Source of the DNA: UBA11090 sp035560555
Lineage (GTDB): Bacteria > Spirochaetota > Spirochaetia > Treponematales > Rectinemataceae
Direction of reading: 5' to 3'
Assembly (NCBI GenBank): GCA_035560555.1
Contig: DATMZF010000030.1
Span: forward strand, 1 to 64,000
Length of the DNA: 64,000 nucleotides
Below are positions 33,370 to 40,784 of the stretch, piece by piece (positions within the stretch are counted from its first letter, which is position 1; each line of letters opens with the position of its first letter). A model generated the notes under the pieces. That model was not told where the DNA came from. It did no database searches and was given only the letters and a program-made list of their open reading frames with translations. A program made the translations under genes and the position numbers.

Positions 33370-34146
33370 TCAGCCCTCGATGACCACCTCGGGGGCTGCC
33401 CTTCCTCTCGTTTCTTCCAGCGATTTTTCTATCAAATCACGAGATTTTTCCAGCGTCTCCAAAGACTCTTTCCTGTTCCTTGGCGCGGGAAGGACAGCGA
33501 GAAGACTCGCGGAATATTCCGTTTTTCCAAAACTTTTAAAAAAATCCCCCAGCCTCGCGACCTGCCAGCCACCTTCCACGGCGATGACGAGAATGGGCAG
33601 GGGTTCCACTTCCAGTATCTTCCGGTAGCCCGCCGAATGGAAAGCGCCCAGGTCGCCCGTCCTTGAACGGGTGCCTTCCGGGAAAATGACGGGGATCGTC
33701 CCCTCTTCCATGCAGCGCGTGGCCATGGCGGTCACGATCCTCACCGCCTGGAGGGCGTCGCCCCTCCGTTTGATGAGGCAGTGCCCCGAAGTCCTCAAAA
33801 GCAGGGAGATGAGGGGAATGCCCCAGGCCAACTCTTGCTTCGCGACGAAACGCGCCTTCAAGCCCGAAGGCATGATATGCATGATTATGGGGATATCCAG
33901 AAGACTCTGATGGTTGGCGACGACGATGAACCGCTCGGGCAGTTCCTGCCCCAGATGATTCACAATCCTGACCTTGAATCCCCTATAGGCGCTGAACATG
34001 GAAAAAATGATCTCGATCGCCTTGTCCTCAAAGAACTGGACCTTCCGTTTAGCGGCTTCCCTGGATCCGAAAATGATATGGAGAAGCAGAACAATTTCCC
34101 ATGAGGCAAAGGCGGTCAATATGCACGCGACGATAATTACATTCAC
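33370..34146 (-). CDS. plsC: 1-acyl-sn-glycerol-3-phosphate acyltransferase
   Basis: 258 residues, starting at GTG. An N-terminal membrane segment is followed by the acyltransferase motifs: NHQSLLD (the HX4D catalytic pair) and FPEGTRSRTGDLG, which binds glycerol phosphate. It makes phosphatidic acid at the inner membrane. It stands alone, convergent with the zinc-ribbon gene and divergent from rpsT. No clear Shine-Dalgarno is seen before the GTG. Substrate chain preference is unknown. Confidence 0.88.
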   Translation of the reverse strand: MNVIIVACILTAFASWEIVLLLHIIFGSREAAKRKVQFFEDKAIEIIFSMFSAYRGFKVRIVNHLGQELPERFIVVANHQSLLDIPIIMHIMPSGLKARFVAKQELAWGIPLISLLLRTSGHCLIKRRGDALQAVRIVTAMATRCMEEGTIPVIFPEGTRSRTGDLGAFHSAGYRKILEVEPLPILVIAVEGGWQVARLGDFFKSFGKTEYSASLLAVLPAPRNRKESLETLEKSRDLIEKSLEETRGRAAPEVVIEG

Positions 34147-34220
34147 TGTGGTTTCTCTGAATAACTGGCTAATTCGTTATCCTATTTAATCAGAATGCGA
34201 GGCAGTAGTCAATTGCAGTC

Positions 34221-34249
34221 TTGACATACTTGGCCCTCTCTGGTAATTT
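34221..34249 (+). promoter_or_regulatory. Promoter of rpsT
   Basis: TTGACA (34221-34226), an exact 17-base spacer and TAATTT (34244-34249), giving a leader of about 60 nt. The rest of the 169-bp gap holds nothing else that I recognise. Confidence 0.75.
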
Positions 34250-34315
34250 TCCTAGTCGAATTAACTGACTATACCGGTTCGTTATGAATCGAGAATCATC
34301 CCGGGAGGACTCCCT

Positions 34316-34585
34316 TTGAGCACGAAGAATCTGTCCGCTGAAAAAAGAATGCGACAGGACGAAAAACGCCGCATAAAGAACAAGGGTGTAAAAAGCGCCA
34401 TCCGTACGGCCGCCAAGAAAGTGGTGACCGCATCGGAGAAAAAAGATACGGCAGTCGCGAAAGAAGCGCTTCTCGACTTGATCAAGCGCATCGATACCGC
34501 TGCTGGCAAAGGCATTGTGAAAAAGAACTCGGCAGCACGCAAGAAATCCCGGATGCAGAAGCTCGTAAACAGACTCGACGCCTGA
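34316..34585 (+). CDS. rpsT: 30S ribosomal protein S20
   Basis: 89 residues, very basic and helical. The pattern SAEKRMRQDEKRRIKNKGVKS near the start and KGIVKKNSAARKKSRM near the end is typical of S20, which binds 16S rRNA. Translation starts at TTG, with GGGAGG 7 bases before it. The only nearby ATG (34284) gives an 11-codon dead-end frame. A weak start codon is common for S20 in other bacteria, where it takes part in autoregulation. Confidence 0.95.
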   Translation: MSTKNLSAEKRMRQDEKRRIKNKGVKSAIRTAAKKVVTASEKKDTAVAKEALLDLIKRIDTAAGKGIVKKNSAARKKSRMQKLVNRLDA

Positions 34586-34672
34586 ATCTAGGCTTCAATA
34601 AACATTTCGGGATATTCCTCAGCCGGCGCGCAACGCATGGCTGGCATTATGGATCATTGGAGTAGAAGAAGT

Positions 34673-35014
34673 ATGGCTGAAAAACTTACCAAAGCCGAGT
34701 TGATCGACGCGCTCTATGCGACGCTCTCCCCTTCGAGCAAAACCACTCGAAAAGAGATCCATGAGCTTATCGATGGGCTGTTTTCTGAGATAAAAGGAGC
34801 CATTCTCTGCGGCAGAACCGTCGAGCTGCGCGGTTTTGGCACATTTGAAGTCAAGCTCCGAAAAGGCAGAACAAAGGCCAGGAATCCAAAAACCGGAGAA
34901 ATCGTATCGGTTCAGGATCATGGTGTCGCCGGTTTCAGGCCGGGCCGAGAGCTTAAGAAGGCCGCCTGGGAGATGGATTCCGCCCTCATCTCCAGGACTT
35001 TTAAAAAACCCTGA
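34673..35014 (+). CDS. HU/IHF-family DNA-binding protein
   Basis: 113 residues from the ATG at MAEKLTKAELIDALY. The frame opens 12 codons earlier. The family core is complete: an N-terminal helical dimer, VELRGFGTFEVKLRKGR, and the DNA-binding arm ARNPKTGEIVSV with its intercalating proline. The C-terminus is extended by about 20 residues beyond standard HU. It bends and packages DNA. It follows rpsT by 87 bases and is closed by a terminator at 35.1 kb. Confidence 0.92.
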   Translation: MAEKLTKAELIDALYATLSPSSKTTRKEIHELIDGLFSEIKGAILCGRTVELRGFGTFEVKLRKGRTKARNPKTGEIVSVQDHGVAGFRPGRELKKAAWEMDSALISRTFKKP

Positions 35015-35073
35015 CCTCAGACCTGAAAAGCACAGGACTGAACTCATATGCCGTGGGACTGGTCTTTTGTCAC

Positions 35074-35110
35074 AAAAAGGCGAAAACCTATATGGTTTCG
35101 CCTTTTTTTT
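35074..35110 (+). terminator. Rho-independent terminator
   Basis: AAGGCGAAAACC / GGTTTCGCCTT stem with one bulge and a 5-base loop, followed by eight T. Confidence 0.9.
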
Positions 35111-35112
35111 AA

Positions 35113-35141
35113 TTGACAGCCCCACGCGGCCATGCAACTAT
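35113..35141 (+). promoter_or_regulatory. Putative promoter of the bactofilin gene
   Basis: Consensus TTGACA (35113-35118), a 17-base spacer and a weak -10 AACTAT (35136-35141), 7 bases before the ATG. No Shine-Dalgarno is present. Confidence 0.4.
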
Positions 35142-35148
35142 TTTTCCT

Positions 35149-35505
35149 ATGTCATTAAAGCGAAAACAAAAACCGCTGCTGCATTCGACGGAACTGAGCG
35201 CGCACATTACGATGGAAGGCGATCTGGTCACCGACAATAGCCTCCTCATAAAGGGCAGCTATTCCGGATCGATCGCTTCCTCCTCGCACATCACCATCGA
35301 CAGGGAAGCCATCGTCGAACCATGCAAGCTCGCGGCCAAATCCCTCTCGATATCGGGCAGGTTCGGCGGAGAAATCAAGGCGGAGACCTTCGTGGAGATC
35401 TGCGACCGGGCCAATGTCAGCGCCATCATTGAAACGCCCAACATCAGCATAGCGGAGACATCGCATTTCGAAGGACATATTCGAATGCCCGGTATCGGCA
35501 ATTGA
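35149..35505 (+). CDS. Bactofilin (polymer-forming cytoskeletal protein)
   Basis: 118 residues. The right-handed beta-helix core is seen as repeated short strands with hydrophobic spacing: LLIKGSYSGSI, HITIDREAIV, LSISGRFGGEI, VEICDRANV and ISIAETSHFEGHI. Bactofilins polymerise without nucleotide. In spirochaetes they form ribbons linked to cell shape, which is established for Leptospira. The ATG has no Shine-Dalgarno. A TTG at 35113 would add 12 residues, also without one. The rho promoter begins inside its stop codon region. Confidence 0.88.
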   Translation: MSLKRKQKPLLHSTELSAHITMEGDLVTDNSLLIKGSYSGSIASSSHITIDREAIVEPCKLAAKSLSISGRFGGEIKAETFVEICDRANVSAIIETPNISIAETSHFEGHIRMPGIGN

Positions 35506-35530
35506 CAGATTGAAGAGCGAATACTATAGT
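35502..35530 (+). promoter_or_regulatory. Strong promoter of rho
   Basis: Consensus TTGACA (35502-35507, overlapping the bactofilin stop), an exact 17-base spacer and TATAGT (35525-35530). Confidence 0.8.
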
Positions 35531-35536
35531 AGATGG

Positions 35537-35709
35537 GTAGTTTACATCTGCTTTCCCGAGAAAAAAACTTAGGCGGGTGCCTTTCCCGACGCCGAGTTTT
35601 CCGATACCGGAATTCACGGCTTACATGAACCCATCGACAATTAAAGAATAATGAACGACCTGACACCTTGATCAGGCACGTCCGATATGCGCCTACAACG
35701 GAGTTTTTA
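35537..35709 (+). promoter_or_regulatory. Long 5' leader of rho
   Basis: About 170 nt separate the predicted start of transcription from the rho ATG, far longer than other leaders here. It contains C-rich, weakly structured stretches (around 35565-35600) and two small stems (AGATG/CATCT and CCTGA/TCAGG). In other bacteria rho mRNA is autoregulated by Rho acting in its leader. This leader is suited to that, but it is inference. Confidence 0.5.
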
Positions 35710-37557
35710 ATGGCTTTTATCAGAAAAACTCACACACAGGAAATTCAAAAGAAGGATCAGATGGAAGAAACTGAAACTGAACCCTCCATCCAGAACGCCG
35801 ACCAGGCCCCTTCCCTTTTTGGGGAACCCGAGCCGCCGGTCGCTGGACAATCGGCGGAAACGTCCGCGAGGGAAAACGCATCCAGCCCGCCTTCCGCGGG
35901 GAAAGGCATGAAAAAGATCAAACTGAGACGCAAGCCTGTCGTCCGTTCGGCAGGATATTCCCAAAGCGACGAACCCAATCAGCGCCAGGCGAATGAGCAG
36001 GAGCAGGTTCCCGATGTCTCGGCTTCGGCATTTACCCCGGCATCGGCCGCGGCAAATGCCACGGCTTCCGGCGCGGCCCCGGCTCAAACCTACAGCGCTT
36101 CTTCCCAGGAATCGGAGAATGGCGGCCAGTATCCCAATCCGATTATCGACGTGGCGACGGCGGCCGCGCTCGAGCGCGAGACGAGAAACGGATTCGTCCG
36201 CAAGCAGGAATCTTTCGACAGACTCATCAATGAAAGACAGCATGAGAACGGGAAACAGGAACACACGGATTCGAGGGCCCGGCTGCTTATCAACGACTTA
36301 TCGAAAATGGGCATCAAGGAGCTGAGGGATCTCGGCTCGAAATACGGTATCAACCACGATGAACTCATCGCCCTCAGGAAACAGGAGCTGATTTTCTACA
36401 TCCTGAAATCCCATACCGACAAGGGCGGCATCATCTATGCCTATGGCTCCCTCGAGATACTTCCCGACGGCTATGGCTTCCTCCGCTCGCCGCAGAACTC
36501 TTACCTTTCAGGCACCGACGATATCTACATTTCCCCTTCCCAGATACGCCTCTTCAACCTGAAAACCGGCGACACCGTCTACGGCCAAATTCGGAGTCCC
36601 AAGGAAGGAGAGCGTTTCTTCGCCATGCTCCGCATCGAGCTTGTCAACTTCGACGAACCGGCCGTGGCGCAAAACCGCATTCCCTTCGAGAACCTCACGC
36701 CGCTCTATCCAAACCATAAGCTCGATCTCGAAACCACGTCCGAAGAACTCTCCACGCGCATCATCAACCTCTTCTGCCCGATCGGTAAAGGCCAACGCGC
36801 GCTCATCGTGTCGCCGCCCAAAACCGGAAAAACCGTGCTGCTCCAGAAAATCGCCAACGCGATCACGACGAACCATCCCGAGGTCTATCTCATCGTCCTC
36901 CTCATCGACGAACGTCCGGAGGAAGTCACCGACATGGAGCGATCGGTACAGGCCGAGGTCATATCGTCGACCTTCGACGAACAGGCCACACGCCACGTAC
37001 AGGTGGCCGAAATGGTGCTGGAGAAGGCCAAGCGGCTGGTGGAGCACGGACGCGACGTGGTCATCCTCCTCGATTCCATCACACGACTCGCCCGCGCCTA
37101 CAACCAGACCGTGCCCACCTCGGGCAAGATACTGTCGGGAGGCGTCGACTCCAACGCCCTGCACAAGCCGAAGCGCTTCTTCGGCGCGGCGCGCAACATC
37201 GAGCAGGGCGGATCCCTCACCATCATAGCGACGGCGCTTATCGACACCGGAAGCCGCATGGACGAGGTAATCTTCGAGGAATTCAAGGGCACCGGCAACA
37301 TGGAAATCAACCTGGACAGGCGCCTTTCCGACAAGAGGCTCTTCCCGGCCATCAACATCAAGAAATCCGGCACCAGGAAGGAAGAAATCCTCCTCACCGA
37401 TGAGGAACTCCAGAAAATATGGGTGCTTCGCAGGGTAATCAACCCGATGGATGACTCGGACATAATCGAGCTCCTGATTGACAGGATGACGAAAACCAAG
37501 AATAATGAGGCCTTCCTGAAATCGATGAGCGGTCCCTCTTACTCAAGCGGCGACTGA
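35710..37557 (+). CDS. rho: Transcription termination factor Rho
   Basis: 615 residues. An N-terminal low-complexity region of about 180 residues, rich in Gln, Ala, Ser and Pro, precedes the Rho N-terminal helix bundle (INDLSKMGIKELRDLGSKYGI). The cold-shock RNA-binding domain follows (YAYGSLEILPDGYGFLRSP). The ATPase has Walker A SPPKTGKTVLL and the Q-loop/secondary-site region VPTSGKILSGGVDSNAL. Insertions of this type occur in several phyla and can change RNA contacts or assembly. The ATG follows ACGGAG; a start 14 codons earlier is less likely. Confidence 0.96.
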   Translation: MAFIRKTHTQEIQKKDQMEETETEPSIQNADQAPSLFGEPEPPVAGQSAETSARENASSPPSAGKGMKKIKLRRKPVVRSAGYSQSDEPNQRQANEQEQVPDVSASAFTPASAAANATASGAAPAQTYSASSQESENGGQYPNPIIDVATAAALERETRNGFVRKQESFDRLINERQHENGKQEHTDSRARLLINDLSKMGIKELRDLGSKYGINHDELIALRKQELIFYILKSHTDKGGIIYAYGSLEILPDGYGFLRSPQNSYLSGTDDIYISPSQIRLFNLKTGDTVYGQIRSPKEGERFFAMLRIELVNFDEPAVAQNRIPFENLTPLYPNHKLDLETTSEELSTRIINLFCPIGKGQRALIVSPPKTGKTVLLQKIANAITTNHPEVYLIVLLIDERPEEVTDMERSVQAEVISSTFDEQATRHVQVAEMVLEKAKRLVEHGRDVVILLDSITRLARAYNQTVPTSGKILSGGVDSNALHKPKRFFGAARNIEQGGSLTIIATALIDTGSRMDEVIFEEFKGTGNMEINLDRRLSDKRLFPAINIKKSGTRKEEILLTDEELQKIWVLRRVINPMDDSDIIELLIDRMTKTKNNEAFLKSMSGPSYSSGD

Positions 37558-37586
37558 TAGACGTTTCGGTTTTTTTGGAGTATAGT
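37558..37586 (+). promoter_or_regulatory. Putative promoter of rpmE
   Basis: TAGACG (37558-37563), a 17-base spacer and TATAGT (37581-37586), directly after the rho stop. Confidence 0.45.
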
Positions 37587-37664
37587 AGTCCGGCAATATT
37601 CAATCGCCGTCACAATGGCCGGTTTTCAGGCATTGTTAGCCAGGCGACGCAGTGGAGGAACGAT

Positions 37665-37880
37665 ATGAAAGATGGAATTCACCCCAAGTACGAGAATGCG
37701 ACCATCACTTGCGTCTGCGGCAATGTTATCGAGACCCGTTCGACGGTAAAGAGCATCCAAGTGGAAATTTGTTCCGCTTGCCACCCCTTCTTTACCGGAA
37801 AACAGAAGCTCGTAGACACCGCGGGACGCATCGAGCGCTTCAACCGCAAGTATGGTATCAAAGCCACCGAGGCGAAATAA
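37665..37880 (+). CDS. rpmE: 50S ribosomal protein L31, zinc-binding type
   Basis: 71 residues. GIHPKYENATITC starts the family pattern. Zinc ligands are in CVCGN and CSACHPF, so this is the C+ (zinc-containing) form, which in other bacteria is replaced by a zinc-free copy under zinc starvation. GGAGG lies 6 bases before the ATG; earlier in-frame codons are not protein. It follows rho and ends at a terminator. Confidence 0.96.
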   Translation: MKDGIHPKYENATITCVCGNVIETRSTVKSIQVEICSACHPFFTGKQKLVDTAGRIERFNRKYGIKATEAK

Positions 37881-37897
37881 AGCTTCACCGGCTGATG

Positions 37898-37937
37898 AAA
37901 AAACCGCGCGTGGCCATGGGCCAGCGCGGTTTTTTTA
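37898..37937 (+). terminator. Rho-independent terminator after rpmE
   Basis: Long stem AAAAACCGCGC...TGGCC with loop ATG and the complement GGCCA...GCGCGGTTTTT, ending in seven T. The A-rich other side also gives a T run on the minus strand, so it can serve the convergent rdgB. Confidence 0.92.
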
Positions 37938-37987
37938 TGTCCGACGGGGAGGCCTCGGGCATCGCGCGGGTCGATCGCTCCCTTTGC

Positions 37988-38590
37988 TCAAAGAGAAAAA
38001 TCCACCGAGGCGAGCATGGCGTTCATCTTCCTCGCCGCCCTGCCTCTGTGGGAAATGAGGTTTTTCTCTTCCGAAGAAAGCTCGGCGACGGTCTTGCCCC
38101 GTTCGGGAAGGAATACGAGGGGATCGTAGCCGAATCCGCCTGAGCCCCTCGGCGTCTCGGCCAGGATGCCGGGACAGGTTTCCTGGACGCTCAGGAATCT
38201 GTCGGGACCATAGAGGAAAACGAGGCAGCAATAGAAGGCGCAGTTCCTGTCCGCGACGACTTTCATCTGGGCGAGGAGAAGTTCGTTTCGCTCGGCCGAA
38301 GAAAGTTTCGCCTGCCCTTCGCCGGATCCGTACCGGGATGAGTAGATTCCGGGCGCGCCGTCCAGGGCCGCCACGGAAAGCCCCGAATCGTCGGCCAGGG
38401 TCGGCATCCTCGCGAGCTCATGGAGAGCTTTCGCCTTTATGAGGGAATTTTCGAAGTAGCTGGAGCCATTTTCCTCTATCTCCATCTCCGCGTAGCCGAG
38501 GTCGGCGGGACTCAAGAGCCGATGCGACGGAAAAAGCGGGGCCAATTCCTCGATCTTATGCCTGTTGAATGTAGCGACGAGAATTTCCAT
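37988..38590 (-). CDS. rdgB: XTP/dITP pyrophosphatase (RdgB/HAM1)
   Basis: 200 residues. It removes ITP, dITP and XTP from the nucleotide pool. Landmarks: MEILVATFNRHKIEELAP at the N-terminus, LADDSGLSVAALDGAPGIYSSRY, GFGYDPLVFLPE and ISHRGRAARKM. The start fits other RdgB proteins. An upstream in-frame TTG overlaps the preceding gene. No Shine-Dalgarno is seen, while TATTCT lies 6 bases before the ATG. Confidence 0.95.
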   Translation of the reverse strand: MEILVATFNRHKIEELAPLFPSHRLLSPADLGYAEMEIEENGSSYFENSLIKAKALHELARMPTLADDSGLSVAALDGAPGIYSSRYGSGEGQAKLSSAERNELLLAQMKVVADRNCAFYCCLVFLYGPDRFLSVQETCPGILAETPRGSGGFGYDPLVFLPERGKTVAELSSEEKNLISHRGRAARKMNAMLASVDFSL

Positions 38591-38596
38591 GAGGCG

Positions 38597-38626
38597 AGAA
38601 TACCCTACCCTCTCATGGCTCTTCAA
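38597..38626 (-). promoter_or_regulatory. Putative internal promoter of rdgB
   Basis: On the minus strand TTGAAG (38621-38626), an 18-base spacer and TATTCT (38597-38602), ending 6 bases before the rdgB ATG. It lies at the end of the upstream gene. Confidence 0.4.
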
Positions 38627-39521
38627 GCTTCCCGCGCTGTTTCGCCTTGAGATAGAAAAGCCCGGAATCCACCGAGCCTTTGGGAATGTGCAGCATCTCC
38701 GCTATGACACGGTTGGAGACGAGAAGACGGCATCTGGCCTTGCGACGGAGCAGCGCCTCATAGCGTTCCCTGCATTGGGAAGCGCCGCGTGTCAGCTTTT
38801 CGCGTTGCTCGGACCTGACGGTGTCGCTTCGAATCTCGGCTTCTATGAGCCTCAATCGAAGCCACACCGCGTTGATTCTCTCGTTGACCCGCGAAAGATA
38901 AAGCCTTGCGGGTTCGAGAGAGGACCTGGCCAGGTGGAGGATGGAACAGAGCCATAGAACGGGCAAACCGAGGCGTCGCGCGACCTTCTCCGTCATTTCG
39001 TCGTCCATTTCCCAGGCGCATTTGACGACGAGGAAAAGAAGTCGCTTTTCTTCGGCGCTCATACGGGCGAGGAAAAGCGATGGGGCGATGCTTCCGATGA
39101 ACTGTCGTTCATCCTCCTCCGTATCGGGCGGGGGCTCAAGGCTGCTCGCCGTTTGGGACGCGAAGCAGCTTCCCGTCTCCCCGGCGCTTTCGAGAACGCA
39201 GTCGACCAGTTCCTTTTTCCGGAGCGAGCGCTGAACCGACTTCGCGAGAAAGCGAAGGCAGGAATCAATGTATGCGTCCTTGCTTCCGGAGAGCGCCTCG
39301 CTTTTCTTTATGATGGAGATCAGCCGCCTATGGTAGCGGATAAAGGCTTCGGCGGCTTCATCGCCCGACAGGAAACCGAAACGCCTGGGGTTGTCGAAGA
39401 CCTTGAGGGCGAGGCCGAGCATGACGAGGGACTCCTCCGCGCTCAACTCCTCCATGAAGGGAGCCAGACTCTTCACCTCAGCTCCCACGGAATCCATGCT
39501 CGAAAGCAGCGCTAAAGCCAT
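38613..39521 (-). CDS. HTH protein with sigma-factor-like ends, unknown
   Basis: 302 residues, starting at the ATG that follows GGAGG by 8 bases. It is soluble and helical. The part FIRYHRRLISIIKK, then YIDSCLRFLAKSVQRSLRKKE, resembles sigma-70 region 2 in pattern. The C-terminus VSNRVIAEMLHIPKGSVDSGLFYLKAKQR has the layout of a region-4 helix-turn-helix. A second HTH-like stretch (EMTEKVARRLGLPVLWL) is in the middle. I recognise no named family. Transcription regulation is inferred from these patterns alone. It is upstream of and overlaps the rdgB promoter. Confidence 0.6.
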   Translation of the reverse strand: MALALLSSMDSVGAEVKSLAPFMEELSAEESLVMLGLALKVFDNPRRFGFLSGDEAAEAFIRYHRRLISIIKKSEALSGSKDAYIDSCLRFLAKSVQRSLRKKELVDCVLESAGETGSCFASQTASSLEPPPDTEEDERQFIGSIAPSLFLARMSAEEKRLLFLVVKCAWEMDDEMTEKVARRLGLPVLWLCSILHLARSSLEPARLYLSRVNERINAVWLRLRLIEAEIRSDTVRSEQREKLTRGASQCRERYEALLRRKARCRLLVSNRVIAEMLHIPKGSVDSGLFYLKAKQRGKLEEP

Positions 39522-39765
39522 GGCCGGTTCCTCCACACAGAAACACTAATGCATGAGGAATGCCAAAAAAAGGAAAAGGCAGAACGTTTTCGATTGAAAC
39601 TACGTTACTGTTTTAGATAAAACAAATTACTAAACATGAGGCAAAACTCTTCGCGGCTTCCTTTCGTCCATGGCGACACGGGGAAAAACTCGATTATTAC
39701 GCAATGTTACGTTTCCCTCGCTCCGGATGAGCGAATTCATGCTCGGAGCGAGGGAAAAGCGCGGC
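39522..39765. repeat. Gap with a 12-bp inverted repeat
   Basis: 244 bases without a gene. An AT-rich segment around 39600-39640 may hold the promoter of the leftward sigma-like gene. TCCCTCGCTCCG (39714-39725) and its exact complement (39744-39755) form a stem with an 18-base loop after the nrnA-like gene. No T run follows on the minus strand. Confidence 0.6.
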
Positions 39766-40752
39766 TCAACGCTCATCCTTAAGGTTTTTTAGCACCGGCT
39801 CAAAGGCGCGGATAAGGGTATCCATGACCGTGTCGATGGTGCCCTGAATGGAAAGTCCGGAAGCCAGCCTATGGCCTCCTCCACCGAAGCGGGCGGCGAT
39901 TTCGGCGACATTCACCCTCTCCCTGGAGCGGAAGCCGACGGTGCATTGCTTTTCGGCCTCCTGTTTCACGACGAAACAAACCTCGCAGGTCCCGACGCTC
40001 ATCATCAGCTGATAGAGAATGTCAGAATCCCTGCTCGCCAGGCCAAAACGCTGCTGATCGTCGAGATTCACGTAGGAGACGAGAAGCTTCCCATCATAGT
40101 GGGTCTCGATGCGCGTGAGCATCTCCCCGAGAAGTTTCCTCGAGAAGACGGTTTTCCCTCCATTGATTTCCATGAAGGTCCGCTTGGGGGAAGCCCCGGC
40201 GCGGACCAGTCGGGCGGCGACTTCGAAGGTCGCGCTTCCCCTCTCGTCGAGATGACGGAAAAAGCCCGTATCGGTGCAGAGCCCGAAGAAAAGAAGATCG
40301 GCCTCTTCCTTCGTGGGCTCATGCCCCATCGCTTCCATGAGGAGGAAGACCATGGCGGTGACCGCGGAGGCCGTGTGATCGAGGTAATCCGAGTCGCCCG
40401 GCGCCTCCCCGGAAGCGTGGTGATCGATGAAGGCGACCGGAACCTGCGGCATGGTCTCGCCCACGGAGCCGATGCGCGACATGGAGGAGCAGTCGAGGAC
40501 CAACGCCGCCGCCCTCTCGTAATCGCGCTCCGGCGGCGCCTCATTCTTGAACCTGTGTTCATACTGAAGAATTTCGGAGCGGGTGAAGGGACCGGACGAG
40601 AGGACATGGACTCGTTTTCCAAGACTCTTCAGGAAAGAGGCGAGCGCGAGCTGCGAGCCGATACAGTCTCCGTCGGGCTCGCGATGACCCAGCACGTAGA
40701 AGCAATCGTGGTTTTCAATGAACCAGATGAGCCCCTGAGGGACTTCTTTCAT
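39766..40752 (-). CDS. nrnA: DHH/DHHA1 phosphoesterase, NrnA type
   Basis: 328 residues. DHH domain: GHREPDGDCIGSQ, VLDCSSMSRIG, and IDHHAS with the name-giving DHH. Then the DHHA1 domain with FGGGGHRLASG. NrnA degrades short oligoribonucleotides and in many bacteria also dephosphorylates pAp. E. coli uses Orn and CysQ for those tasks, and neither is in this window. AAAGGA lies upstream of the ATG. It is 32 bases behind the carbamoyltransferase-like gene. Confidence 0.92.
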   Translation of the reverse strand: MKEVPQGLIWFIENHDCFYVLGHREPDGDCIGSQLALASFLKSLGKRVHVLSSGPFTRSEILQYEHRFKNEAPPERDYERAAALVLDCSSMSRIGSVGETMPQVPVAFIDHHASGEAPGDSDYLDHTASAVTAMVFLLMEAMGHEPTKEEADLLFFGLCTDTGFFRHLDERGSATFEVAARLVRAGASPKRTFMEINGGKTVFSRKLLGEMLTRIETHYDGKLLVSYVNLDDQQRFGLASRDSDILYQLMMSVGTCEVCFVVKQEAEKQCTVGFRSRERVNVAEIAARFGGGGHRLASGLSIQGTIDTVMDTLIRAFEPVLKNLKDER

Positions 40753-40784
40753 ACATTTTTATCCTTTCTGCCAACTCAGCACAT

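Noticed and set aside
34284..34316. ATG at 34284 as start of rpsT
   Set aside because: It opens a frame of 11 codons that ends before the S20 sequence. The TTG at 34316 is in frame and has GGGAGG upstream.
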